Below the pieces are notes generated by a model, which was not told where the DNA came from, did no database searches, and was given only the letters and a program-made list of their open reading frames with translations. A DNA stretch of 57,087 nucleotides from Raskinella chloraquaticus (SeqCode). GTDB taxonomy: Bacteria; Pseudomonadota; Alphaproteobacteria; Rhizobiales; UBA4765. Shown in pieces: positions 41,890 through 50,093 of this stretch. The stretch lies in NCBI GenBank assembly GCA_002365175.1, contig DEZK01000001.1, forward strand, positions 1 through 57,087, read 5' to 3'. How positions within the stretch are numbered: the stretch's first letter is position 1; each line of letters starts with the position of its first letter. Made by a program: the position numbers and the translations under genes.

Positions 41890-42552
41890 ATGAAACGATC
41901 TGTCGGGATGAAACTGGCGCTGGCGGGCGCATTGCTGCTTGTTGGCGCCCAGGCGGGCGCCCAGCAAGGGGCGATGAGTTTTTTCGTGACCAGCACCGGC
42001 AACGGCAAGGGTGCTGATTTCGGCGGCATTGACGGCGCGGACCGTCATTGCCAGACGCTTGCTGCCGCAGCGGGCGCCGGGAGCAAGGCATGGCGCGCTT
42101 ATCTCTCGACGCAGGCCGCCGGCGGCAAGCCGGCGATCAACGCCCGTGACCGCATCGGTGCCGGGCCATGGCAGAACGCCAAAGGCGTGGTGATTGCCGC
42201 GTCGGTTGCCGCTCTTCACGGCGAGAACAATCTGACCAAGGAGACCGCGCTCAACGAAAAGGGTGAGGTGGTCAACGGGCGTGGCGACACGCCCAACCAG
42301 CACGATGTGCTGACCGGCTCTCAGGCGGATGGCACGGCCTTTGCGGCGGGCGACGACCGTACCTGCGGCAACTGGACGAAGGGGGCTGCGGAAGGTGCGG
42401 CGATGGTGGGCCACCATGACCGGCGCGGCCTTGATAATTCCGCCCCCGCCATCTCTTGGAATTCCTCTCACCCCTCGCGCGGCGGCTGCAGTCTTGATGC
42501 CTTGAAAGGCTCAGGTGGCGCCGGATTGCTTTACTGCTTCGCCGAGAAGTAG
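41890..42552 (+). CDS. secreted lectin-like protein
   Basis: A 220-residue protein with signal peptide (K-R-S-V-G-M-K-L-A-L, then cleavage near A-G-A-Q-Q). The mature part reads FFVTSTGNGKGADFGGIDGA, DRHCQTLAAAAGAGSKAWRA, RIGAGPWQNAKG, G-S-Q-A-D-G, CGNWTKG and ends CSLDALKGSGGAGLLYCFA. This matches secreted alphaproteobacterial proteins annotated as lectin (C-type-lectin/endostatin-like fold, my recollection). Four cysteines fit two disulfides. The start 41890 is 9 nt after GGGAG; ATG 41884 is an alternative. Ligand unknown. Confidence 0.75.
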   Translation: MKRSVGMKLALAGALLLVGAQAGAQQGAMSFFVTSTGNGKGADFGGIDGADRHCQTLAAAAGAGSKAWRAYLSTQAAGGKPAINARDRIGAGPWQNAKGVVIAASVAALHGENNLTKETALNEKGEVVNGRGDTPNQHDVLTGSQADGTAFAAGDDRTCGNWTKGAAEGAAMVGHHDRRGLDNSAPAISWNSSHPSRGGCSLDALKGSGGAGLLYCFAEK

Positions 42553-42570
42553 GCACAAGTCCAAGAGGCA

Positions 42571-42635
42571 GGCGCAAGTCTCTGCGCCTGGAGACACTCA
42601 GCGCGTGTCGACGCCCTGCATATGGGCGTCGACAC
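42571..42635. terminator. paired stem-loops between convergent genes
   Basis: AGGCGCA-agtctc-TGCGCCT (42571-42590) and the perfect 12-bp stem GTGTCGACGCCC-N7-GGGCGTCGACAC (42605-42635). They lie in the 122-bp gap between the lectin-like gene and the convergent LysR gene. No T-tract follows either, but the position suggests bidirectional termination. Confidence 0.5.
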
Positions 42636-42674
42636 CCTTCATGCCGAGGAAAGCCGCCCATTTTTTCTCAGCCT

Positions 42675-43523
42675 CTAGCTGCCGAGCCCGCGAAAGGCTG
42701 CCGCGAGCATGGCAATCGCCTGTTTGCTGGTGCGCTCGGTCGCCGCCTGGCGCAGCAGGATGTCGGTGCTAGGAAGGGTTGGCAGGCCGAAGACCTCGCC
42801 AACCGAGACCGCACCTGCGGGGATGACGCGCTGGCCAAGCGCGGCCACTGCAAAACCCGACATCACCGCCGAGGCGACCGCCGACACGCCGCCGCCGACA
42901 AAGACCTCGCGCCAGGCAATAGCATGCTGTTCGAGGGCGGCAATCGCCAGCCCGCGCACCGCACAGGGCGCTTCGAGATTGGCAAGCCGCAATGGAGTGC
43001 CGTGCTGATAGTCGAAGCCTGGCGCTGCCACCCAGATGAGCGGTTCACAGTAGAGCGTCTCGCCGTCGCGCGCCTCGCCCTCGCGGCGCACGATGACCGC
43101 GTCATAATCCCCCCGGTCATAAGCCTCCATCAGCTCGCGCGAGGTGCGGATATGCACCTTGATGATGAGGCGGGGATCGTGACGTGCAACGAGATTGAGC
43201 ACCTGCGTCAATGTCGGGCCGGCAACGTGATCGGAGATGCCGATGGTCAGCCCGCGCTCGCAGCCGCTCAGCCCGTCGATTGCCCTTTGATGAGCCGCCA
43301 GCAGATCACGGGCAGGCGGCAGGAAGGTCACGCCGTCAGCCGACAGGCGCACCAAGCGGGGATGGCGATCAAAAAGGCGCCGGCTGAGGCTCGTTTCCAG
43401 TCGCTTCACCCGCAGGCTGATGGCTGATTGTGCAACACCAAGCGCTTCGGCGGCGCGCGTGAAGCTTTTCAGATCGGCTACAAGGATGAAGGCCTGAACG
43501 CTGTCGATATCGAGATGTTTCAT
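42675..43523 (-). CDS. LysR-family transcriptional regulator
   Basis: A 282-residue LysR regulator. The winged helix-turn-helix is at 5-65 (FILVADLKSFTRAAEALGVA, Q-S-A-I-S-L-R-V-K-R-L-E), with the effector domain from about 90. It is divergent from a tautomerase gene across a 99-bp AT-rich interval carrying a strong LysR-type palindrome, so it probably regulates the tautomerase and itself. GTG at 43526 is an alternative start. Ligand unknown. Confidence 0.88.
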   Translation of the reverse strand: MKHLDIDSVQAFILVADLKSFTRAAEALGVAQSAISLRVKRLETSLSRRLFDRHPRLVRLSADGVTFLPPARDLLAAHQRAIDGLSGCERGLTIGISDHVAGPTLTQVLNLVARHDPRLIIKVHIRTSRELMEAYDRGDYDAVIVRREGEARDGETLYCEPLIWVAAPGFDYQHGTPLRLANLEAPCAVRGLAIAALEQHAIAWREVFVGGGVSAVASAVMSGFAVAALGQRVIPAGAVSVGEVFGLPTLPSTDILLRQAATERTSKQAIAMLAAAFRGLGS

Positions 43524-43540
43524 CACATATATGATATTCT

Positions 43541-43567
43541 GATATTATTGAAATATGCAATCATATC
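43541..43567. promoter_or_regulatory. LysR-type operator in LysR/tautomerase intergenic region
   Basis: GATATTATTG-AAATATG-CAATCATATC is an inverted repeat with 9 of 10 arm bases paired and an embedded TTG-N7-CAA, i.e. T-N11-A. The position between the two divergent genes (starts 43523 and 43623) is classical for a LysR regulator. A TATTTTATAT stretch just downstream on the plus strand could be the tautomerase -10. Confidence 0.6.
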
Positions 43568-43622
43568 TATTTTATATGAAAAAAAGCGCCTATCACCGCT
43601 CTCCCAACCAAGGAGATCGTTC

Positions 43623-44009
43623 ATGCCCCTCGTTCGCATTTCACTTCGCCACGGCAAGCCACGCGCCTACCGGCAGGCTATCGCCGACCAGATCTACAAC
43701 GCCATGCGCGAATTATTCGAAGTCCCGCCGGACGATATCTTCATGACTGTCGACGAATTGCAGTCTGAGAACTTCATTTATAGCCGCACCTTCTTCGACA
43801 TCCCTCGCGACGAAGATTTTGTCATCATACAGATCACCGCCGCCAATACGCGCGGCCAGACGCAAAAGCGCGCCTTCTACAAGGGGCTCGTCGCCAGATT
43901 GAGCGCCGAGCCCGGGATCAGCCCGGATAATGTGATGATCAGTCTAGTCGAGGTGGGGCGTGAAAACTGGTCATTTGGCCGGGGTGTTGCGCAATACGCG
44001 CCAGGCTGA
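43623..44009 (+). CDS. tautomerase-family protein
   Basis: A 128-residue tautomerase-superfamily protein with the catalytic Pro after the initiator Met (M-P-L-V-R-I-S). R-Q-A-I-A-D-Q-I-Y-N-A-M and the V-D-E-L-Q-S-E-N-F-I-Y-S-R-T segment resemble the longer 4-oxalocrotonate-tautomerase-like group related to cis- or trans-3-chloroacrylic dehalogenase and MSAD-like enzymes. AAGGAGA lies 8 nt before the ATG. Substrate unknown. The adjacent LysR gene and shared operator support induction by a small acid. Confidence 0.85.
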   Translation: MPLVRISLRHGKPRAYRQAIADQIYNAMRELFEVPPDDIFMTVDELQSENFIYSRTFFDIPRDEDFVIIQITAANTRGQTQKRAFYKGLVARLSAEPGISPDNVMISLVEVGRENWSFGRGVAQYAPG

Positions 44010-44020
44010 TCCTCCGGGGT

Positions 44021-44515
44021 TCAGGCCCCGCTGTTGGCACCGGCACGCTGGTCGATCAGTTCCGGCTTGCCGGTCTTGGCTGTCGGGCGCAATTCCTCGC
44101 GCGGCGCTGGACCGAAATAGGTGGCTGTCCTCAGGAAGGGCCGCGGCTGCAGCATGATGGACGCAACCCGCTGATAGATGGCTTTGGGCGAGACCGGTTT
44201 GCGCAACACCTCGTTGACGCCGAAGGTCTTGGCCTGGATCATGCGGTTGCGCTCGGTGTGCGCGGTGAGCAGGATGATCGGCACGAAAGCGTGGCGAAAC
44301 CCGTCCGGATTGCGGATGAAGCGGATCATCTCGGGGCCTGACAGCACCGGCATTTCCCAATCGATGATCACCAGGTCGGGGCTAACGGCATCTAGTTTTT
44401 CCAGCCCGTCGGCGCCATCTTCTGCTTCGAAAATGCGGCGGCAGCCGAAACCGGCAAGGATCGTGCGCAGGATCGTGCGCATGTGCGCACTGTCCTCGAC
44501 GATCAGAAAACTCAT
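44021..44515 (-). CDS. CheY-like response regulator receiver protein
   Basis: A 164-residue single receiver domain (about 1-125) with a short C-terminal tail. Acidic pocket E7-D8, phospho-acceptor D52 in V-I-I-D-W-E-M-P, T84 in L-L-T-A-H-T, and K106 in L-R-K-P-V-S. There is no output domain, so it probably works by protein contact. The start at 44515 fits the domain; GTG at 44539 is possible. The nearby sequence shows no histidine kinase. It converges with the tautomerase gene (11-bp gap). Confidence 0.9.
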   Translation of the reverse strand: MSFLIVEDSAHMRTILRTILAGFGCRRIFEAEDGADGLEKLDAVSPDLVIIDWEMPVLSGPEMIRFIRNPDGFRHAFVPIILLTAHTERNRMIQAKTFGVNEVLRKPVSPKAIYQRVASIMLQPRPFLRTATYFGPAPREELRPTAKTGKPELIDQRAGANSGA

Positions 44516-44686
44516 TGTTTCAAATGCGATCGCGTGCACGGGATCGACCAGATTCCTGTCATGTTCGACAACAGGGTTAACCGTTTGTGCTTAAGGAGGA
44601 GTGAATTTAGCCGATCACCGCCGCTTGGCCGACGGCGTCGTCCGGCCTAAGAGGGCATTCCGTGTCCGCGTCAACCGGTTGCACCC

Positions 44687-45715
44687 ATGTCGGCCTTTCA
44701 CCTGTTCCTCCTGATGGTGTCGAGCTTTATCCTGTCATGGGGCATGACATGGGTGATGATCGCCTTGCTTGAGCGCAGCGGCCGGCTCGATCATCCTAAT
44801 GAGCGCTCAAGTCACATCATTCCCACCCCGCGCGGCGCTGGTCTGGCGATCCTCGTCGCGTTTGTGATGGCAATGAGCGTTATCGTCGTCACGGCAGGTT
44901 GGCGCGATCCGGTGATGCTGGCGCTGCTGTTGGCTGTGCTGATGCTGGCATTTGTCTCGTGGATCGATGATCGCCGCCCTCTGCCCTGGCGCGTAAGGCT
45001 GTCCGTCCAGTCTGTTGCCGTTGCAGGCACTTTGGGAATGTTTGCCGCCGGCAGCACCCTGCCGCTGGCCCTGCCAGTGCCACTTCTTTTTATTCTGGCG
45101 CCATTCGTCCTCCTTGGCTGGCTGTGGGTTACCAATCTCACCAACTTCATGGATGGCATCGATGGCATTGTCGGCGTCGAAATGATCGCATTCGCGACGG
45201 GAAGTGCGCTGTGCCTCCATCTTGTCGGCGCAGTGCCTGAACTGGTCGCCCTGTCGCTGGCGCTTGCAGCTACCAGCGCCGGTTTCCTGTGGTGGAACTG
45301 GCCACCGGCGAAAATCTTTCTGGGCGATGTCGGCAGTATACCGCTGGGCTTCCTGATCGGCTTTTTCATGCTTGTGCTGGTCTCTCATGGCCTGTGGGGG
45401 GCGGCGCTCGCCCTGCCGGCGACCTTCCTCGCCGATGCCACGCTCACCCTGTTTTTACGCTTTCGGCGGGGAGAACGACTGACGCAGGCGCATCGTAGTC
45501 ATTTCTACCAGCGCGCCGCCGGCCTGCAGCGCGCTCATCATCGAGCGGTCATTCTGCGTGTCCTTGCTGCTGACGCGGCACTCGTCATCGCCGCGCTGAT
45601 CGGCGTGTGGATGAAGGGATGGGCAGGGCAGGCGGTCACTGTGGCGCTGGCTGCGATCATTGCGACCCTGTTTCTCGCCGGTTTGCAGCGGCTTGCACAT
45701 CTGCGCACGTCATGA
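44687..45715 (+). CDS. undecaprenyl-phosphate sugar-1-phosphate transferase (WecA/WbpL type)
   Basis: A 342-residue MraY/WecA-family membrane enzyme with about 10-11 helices. Motifs: RLDHPNERSSHIIPTPRGAG, W-I-D-D-R-R (Asp pair), NFMDGIDGI, FLGDVGSIPLGF and the C-terminal H-R-S-H-F-Y-Q-R. It transfers a sugar-1-phosphate, likely a GlcNAc-, FucNAc- or QuiNAc-type, to the lipid carrier to start O-antigen or other glycan synthesis. It would suit the rfbB-wecE genes at the other end but is 42 kb away. The stop overlaps hrpB by 4 bp. No strong ribosome binding site is visible. Confidence 0.88.
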   Translation: MSAFHLFLLMVSSFILSWGMTWVMIALLERSGRLDHPNERSSHIIPTPRGAGLAILVAFVMAMSVIVVTAGWRDPVMLALLLAVLMLAFVSWIDDRRPLPWRVRLSVQSVAVAGTLGMFAAGSTLPLALPVPLLFILAPFVLLGWLWVTNLTNFMDGIDGIVGVEMIAFATGSALCLHLVGAVPELVALSLALAATSAGFLWWNWPPAKIFLGDVGSIPLGFLIGFFMLVLVSHGLWGAALALPATFLADATLTLFLRFRRGERLTQAHRSHFYQRAAGLQRAHHRAVILRVLAADAALVIAALIGVWMKGWAGQAVTVALAAIIATLFLAGLQRLAHLRTS

Positions 45716-48189
45716 CCGGCCTGCCGCCCCTTCCCATCGATGAGGTCCTGCCGGCGTTGCGCGACAAGCTGATCGCTGTTCCCAACCTGGTGCTGGTCGC
45801 CGAACCGGGTGCGGGAAAGACAACCCGTGTGCCTCTGGCTCTTCTTGATGCGCCATGGCGCCAGGGCGGCAAAATTCTCGTTCTCGAGCCGCGCCGCCTG
45901 GCAGCGCGCGCTGCCGCCGAACAGATGAGCCGCCTTCTTGGCGAGCCGGTGGGAGGGCTGATCGGCTACCGCGTGCGGCTGGAAAGCCGAGTCAGCAACC
46001 GCACTGTCATCGAGATCATCACCGAGGGCGTTCTCACCCGCATGCTGATTGCCGACCAGAGCCTGCCCGGTGTGGCGGCGGTCCTGTTCGATGAATTCCA
46101 CGAGCGCTCGCTGGACGGCGATCTGGGTCTTGCCCTGACCCTCGATGCCCAGCAGGGACTGCGCGAGGATCTGCGTATCATCATCATGTCGGCGACCCTC
46201 GATGACAGGCGGATCGCCGCGCTGCTTGGCGACGCGCCGGTGATCATGAGCGATGGTCGCGCCTTCCCGGTCGAAACGCGCCATCGCCCGCGCGCGCCAC
46301 ATCAGCGCCTCGATGAGGCGATGGCAGGCGCCATCCTGCATGCGCTTGCAAGCGAAGACGGCTCGATCCTTGCCTTCCTGCCGGGCGCCGGCGATATCGA
46401 AGCGACCCGCCGGCGGCTCGAGAGCGGCGTTTTTCCTGCCGCTGTTGATGTTTTCAGCCTCTATGGCGCGCTTGATGCCGGCGCCCAGAGCCAGGCGATT
46501 GCGCCTCCTGAGGGCAACCGCCGCAAGGTTGTTCTGGCAACCTCGATTGCCGAAACGTCGCTCACCATCGATGGCGTGCGGATTGTCATCGATAGCGGAC
46601 TTTCAAGGGTGCCGCGTTACGATCCGGCAAGTGGTCTCACGCGGCTTGAAACCGTGCGCGCGCCGCTTGCTTCCGTCAACCAGCGTCGCGGCCGCGCCGG
46701 CCGCACCGCGCCTGGCGTCTGCATCAGGCTGTGGGCGGAAGCCGAAACGCGCGCGCTTGCGCTCTTCGCCGTGCCGGAAATCCGCCAGGCCGATCTCGCG
46801 CCGCTCGTCCTTGATTGCGCCTCCTGCGGCGTTGGCGATCCGCAGAGCCTGCGTTTTCTTGATCTGCCCCCTGCCGGCGCGCTGGCCGCCGCGCGTGAGC
46901 TTCTGGGTGCGCTGGGCGCCATCGACAAAGATGGGCGGTTGACCGATCAGGGCCGTCATCTGACCCGGCTGCCCCTGCCGCCGCGCCTTGCCCATATGGT
47001 CGCTGCGGCAGCGCCTGACAATCGTCAGTTCGCTGCCGAACTTGCTGTTTTGTTGCAGGAGCGCGGGCTTGGCGGCGATGACATCGACATCCGCCAGCGC
47101 CAGCGTCGCTTTGGCGCTGAGGGCGGCGAACGTGCAGAGCGTGCGCGCCAGATGGCACAACGCTGGGCAGGGCTGGCCGGGGCCGGTCATGTTGCGTCGC
47201 CCCATAAGCCTCCTCGTGAGCGTGATGACGCCGGCCCGCTGCTGGCGCTGGCCTTTCCTGATCGCCTCGCCCAGAGGCGCCCTGAGCGACCCGGCGAATT
47301 CCTGCTTGCCAATGGTCGCGGCGCCTTCCTCGATCCCGCATCGCCGCTTGCCCGCGAGCCCTATCTTGTCGTGGCCGAACTCGCCGGCGGTGGCGAGCGC
47401 TCCCGCATCCTGCAGGCAGCGCCGATAACGCGTGCGGCCATTGAAAGCGGCTTTGCTGCACGCCTTGGATGGAGTGAGGAGGTGAGTTTTGATGACGCCG
47501 CCCGCGCCGTGCGCACAAGACGGCTGCTGCGCCTTGGTCAACTTGTCCTGAGCGAGGCGCCGGTGCCCTCATCAGGTGAGCAGGCGAGCGCTGTGCTGGT
47601 GGCGGGCATCGCCGGGCTGGGGATTGACTGCCTGCCATGGACGAAAGCAACGCGCCACCTTCTCGATCGCGCGCGGTTTCTCGCCAGAACAGACCCCAAC
47701 AACTGGCCAGCGCTTGATGATGAAACCCTGACCACCCGCCTCGCTGACTGGCTGGCGCCCTATATTCCCGGGCGCACCCGCGTTGGCGACATAATGCCTG
47801 ACGAGCTGATGGCCGCCCTCGACGGGCTGCTGGCTGATCGCCGGCGCCTGATCGAGCGCGAGGTGCCATCCTATTTCGAGGCGCCGACCGGCAGCCATAT
47901 CGCGATTGATTATCACGCCGAGCGCGGGCCGGTGGTGGCAATCCGCGTGCAGGAACTCTTCGGCCTTGATCGCCACCCCATGCTGGGCGGCGGCCGGGTG
48001 CCGATCACCTTCGACCTGCTGTCGCCGGCGCACCGTCCGATCCAGACGACGTGCGATCTGCCGGGCTTCTGGCGTGGCTCATGGGCTGACGTGCGCTCCG
48101 AGATGCGGGGGCGCTATCCCAAACATCTGTGGCCTGAAGACCCTGCGCACGCCACGCCGACAAAACGCGCCAAGCCGCGCGGCACCTGA
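45712..48189 (+). CDS. hrpB: ATP-dependent helicase HrpB
   Basis: An 825-residue DEAH/RHA-type helicase. Walker A A-E-P-G-A-G-K-T-T near 30-38, Walker B D-E-F-H-E-R-S, motif III M-S-A-T-L, ATSIAETSLTIDGVRIVIDS and QRRGRAGRTAPGVC (motif VI), then the C-terminal HrpB domain (GSHIAIDYHAERGPVVAIRV). The ATG at 45712 is coupled by ATGA to the glycosyltransferase. HrpB proteins are widespread, with uncertain RNA-linked function. The stop is 2 bp from the convergent DUF1194 gene. Confidence 0.93.
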   Translation: MTGLPPLPIDEVLPALRDKLIAVPNLVLVAEPGAGKTTRVPLALLDAPWRQGGKILVLEPRRLAARAAAEQMSRLLGEPVGGLIGYRVRLESRVSNRTVIEIITEGVLTRMLIADQSLPGVAAVLFDEFHERSLDGDLGLALTLDAQQGLREDLRIIIMSATLDDRRIAALLGDAPVIMSDGRAFPVETRHRPRAPHQRLDEAMAGAILHALASEDGSILAFLPGAGDIEATRRRLESGVFPAAVDVFSLYGALDAGAQSQAIAPPEGNRRKVVLATSIAETSLTIDGVRIVIDSGLSRVPRYDPASGLTRLETVRAPLASVNQRRGRAGRTAPGVCIRLWAEAETRALALFAVPEIRQADLAPLVLDCASCGVGDPQSLRFLDLPPAGALAAARELLGALGAIDKDGRLTDQGRHLTRLPLPPRLAHMVAAAAPDNRQFAAELAVLLQERGLGGDDIDIRQRQRRFGAEGGERAERARQMAQRWAGLAGAGHVASPHKPPRERDDAGPLLALAFPDRLAQRRPERPGEFLLANGRGAFLDPASPLAREPYLVVAELAGGGERSRILQAAPITRAAIESGFAARLGWSEEVSFDDAARAVRTRRLLRLGQLVLSEAPVPSSGEQASAVLVAGIAGLGIDCLPWTKATRHLLDRARFLARTDPNNWPALDDETLTTRLADWLAPYIPGRTRVGDIMPDELMAALDGLLADRRRLIEREVPSYFEAPTGSHIAIDYHAERGPVVAIRVQELFGLDRHPMLGGGRVPITFDLLSPAHRPIQTTCDLPGFWRGSWADVRSEMRGRYPKHLWPEDPAHATPTKRAKPRGT

Positions 48190-48191
48190 AA

Positions 48192-48986
48192 TCACGGGCC
48201 GTAGAAGCGGCGCATCATCTCTTCGCCGATCGTGCAGGAGACGCGTGGCGGAGTGCCAGCGATCTTGCGCACAGCCGGTATGGTCGTGTGGTGGTTGTCG
48301 GTGATTTCGAGGATCAGCTTGGTGCGAATGGCGGAGGCGAACGCCTCGACACCGACAACCGGCAGACTGAACGATCCCGGCCCGCCGATGACGCAATCCT
48401 CGTAATACCAGTCGAGATGGGCGATATCGAATGAGCCCCGTTCGCCACGATAGATGAGCAGCGGCAGGCCGTTGATAACGATACCCTTGGCAATAACCAG
48501 ATCGCGTGTCGGGACAATCGGCGGGCCGTCATTATTGGGTCCGTCACCGGAAACGTCGATGACCCGCCTGAGGCCGGAAAACGGGCTCTGGTCAAAGAGC
48601 GTCAGGCTTTTCAGCAGCGCTCCTGAAATCGAGGTGCGGCGCAGTCGGCTGATGGGCGCCTTGGCAAGCCGGTCGGCGATGACATTGGCGCTGTCGGCCC
48701 CGTCGATCATTGTCCACGGGATAATCTCATTTTGTGCTCCCGATCCCGCCCATTCCACATAGGTGATGGCAATGCGTCCGTTAAGCCCGCTGCGAATGGC
48801 CTTGAGCACGGCAGGATCGCGCAAAGCCTGGACATAGCCATCGCGCTGCAATTTCTGCTCGAATTCGTCCATGGAATAAGAAACATCGACCGCAATCACC
48901 AGTTCGAGGTCGACGCTTTCGCTTGCGGACGCATCCTCGATCATGGTGACCATAAGCGCCAATAGTAATGTCGCAAACCAACGCAT
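48192..48986 (-). CDS. DUF1194 (von Willebrand A-like) secreted protein
   Basis: A 264-residue protein with signal peptide (M-R-W-F-A-T-L-L-L-A, cleavage near D-A-S-A-S-E). A MIDAS-like D-V-S-Y-S-M-D at about 38-44 follows the strand VDLELVIAV. VDVSGDGPNNDGPP supplies another conserved DUF1194 block. It is expected to be periplasmic and metal-binding, with unknown function. AGGAGAG precedes ATG 48986; frame open to 49019. It is divergent from rbsK-like and converges on hrpB. Confidence 0.88.
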   Translation of the reverse strand: MRWFATLLLALMVTMIEDASASESVDLELVIAVDVSYSMDEFEQKLQRDGYVQALRDPAVLKAIRSGLNGRIAITYVEWAGSGAQNEIIPWTMIDGADSANVIADRLAKAPISRLRRTSISGALLKSLTLFDQSPFSGLRRVIDVSGDGPNNDGPPIVPTRDLVIAKGIVINGLPLLIYRGERGSFDIAHLDWYYEDCVIGGPGSFSLPVVGVEAFASAIRTKLILEITDNHHTTIPAVRKIAGTPPRVSCTIGEEMMRRFYGP

Positions 48987-49123
48987 GATCCGCTCTCCTG
49001 CCAAGCCCGGCTTCTCCATGGTGCAGCGCCTTTAATGCAACCGTCAATTGCCGGCTGACCTCGAGGCGCGGCAAAAGCGCTTGCAAGTCTGAGCGAAGCC
49101 CGGCACGAGATAAGGAGGACACG

Positions 49124-49168
49124 TTGATACGGCGGCATTCGCCATACCGCGAAAAGGCATGTGCATGA
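49124..49168 (+). other. possible 14-codon leader ORF ahead of ribokinase gene
   Basis: A strong AAGGAGG (49112-49118) is placed 5 nt before TTG at 49124. This opens a 14-codon frame (M-I-R-R-H-S-P-Y-R-E-K-A-C-A) whose TGA overlaps the ribokinase ATG (ATGA at 49165-49168). The ribokinase itself has only a weak AAAAGG. This may be a translational coupler; it could also be chance. Confidence 0.35.
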
Positions 49169-50082
49169 TCACGGTTCTGGGCTCGATCAATGTTGATATC
49201 ATCATCGAGGCGCCACGCCTGCCGCAGCCCGGCGAGACGGTGGTGGGCCTTGCCTATGATCTGATGCCCGGCGGCAAAGGAGCAAATCAGGCGCTCGCCG
49301 CCCATCGCGCCGGGGCACGCACGATGCTTGTCGGTGCGGTTGGTCGCGATGCCTTTGCTGATACGGCGCTGGTGACGTTGCGCGAGGAGGGGATCGATCT
49401 CACTCATGTGCAGCGGTCGATGGGTTTCAGGACCGGCCTGGCCAGCGTTACCGTTGATCCCCGTGGCAATAATCAGGTGGTGGTCGCTTCGGGCGCCAAT
49501 TACGAAGTGAGCGCCGCCAATCTGCCGGAAGGATCGGTTGATCGCTGGAAGATGCTGCTTTTGCAGATGGAAATCCAGGCAGGAGAGGTCGAGAAGGCGG
49601 TATCGCTCTGTCATCAGGCGGGCGGTCGCACGATCCTCAATCTTGCACCTGCCCTGCCGATCTCGGAACCGACGCTCGATGCGGTGGAAGTCCTCATCGT
49701 CAATGAAATCGAGGCTGTCGCGCTTGCTCACTCCTTTGCGCTCGCCGGCAGCAATCCGCAGGCACTCGCCAAGGCACTTGCTGAGCGGCGTGGCCGGGCG
49801 GTTGTGGTGACGGCGGGTGAGAAGGGCGCTTATCTTGCCCAACCGGGGACGCGCGTGCTCCATTTTGCCGCACCCAACGTTTCAGTGTTTGATACGCTCG
49901 GAGCAGGAGACGCCTTCGTTGGCGCCTTTGCCGCAGCGCTTGATGCCGGCATGCCGCTGATTGAGGCCTGCCGTCGCGGCGTTGCTGCCGGATCGCTTGC
50001 CTGCACCAAGGCCGGGGCCCAGGCCGCCATGCCGCGTATGCCCGAGATTGAAGCGATGGCGGTGCAACTGGTCATCTCGTGA
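49165..50082 (+). CDS. ribokinase-like PfkB-family sugar kinase
   Basis: A 305-residue PfkB carbohydrate kinase. N-terminus M-I-T-V-L-G-S-I-N-V-D, D-L-M-P-G-G-K-G-A-N-Q-A-L-A (PfkB signature 1), VVASGANYEV, LLLQMEI, N-L-A-P-A, and the catalytic D-T-L-G-A-G-D-A-F-V-G-A-F (signature 2). This resembles RbsK best. It precedes an HpaI-type aldolase gene by 11 bp, so a different sugar or 2-keto-3-deoxy acid may be the true substrate. ATG 49159 is an alternative start. Confidence 0.88.
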   Translation: MITVLGSINVDIIIEAPRLPQPGETVVGLAYDLMPGGKGANQALAAHRAGARTMLVGAVGRDAFADTALVTLREEGIDLTHVQRSMGFRTGLASVTVDPRGNNQVVVASGANYEVSAANLPEGSVDRWKMLLLQMEIQAGEVEKAVSLCHQAGGRTILNLAPALPISEPTLDAVEVLIVNEIEAVALAHSFALAGSNPQALAKALAERRGRAVVVTAGEKGAYLAQPGTRVLHFAAPNVSVFDTLGAGDAFVGAFAAALDAGMPLIEACRRGVAAGSLACTKAGAQAAMPRMPEIEAMAVQLVIS

Positions 50083-50093
50083 AGGATAGAGCG

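Noticed and set aside
40627..42471. 614-codon minus frame opposite the M20 amidohydrolase and lectin-like gene
   Set aside because: No recognised motif; it is the reverse of genes with clear catalytic residues and ribosome binding sites.
42571..42635. CRISPR or repeat array
   Set aside because: Just two unrelated inverted repeats between convergent genes, with no repeated spacing or shared unit. No CRISPR-like array was seen anywhere in the window.
46603..47941. two long minus frames opposite hrpB
   Set aside because: Both are antisense to helicase motifs and show no domain of their own.
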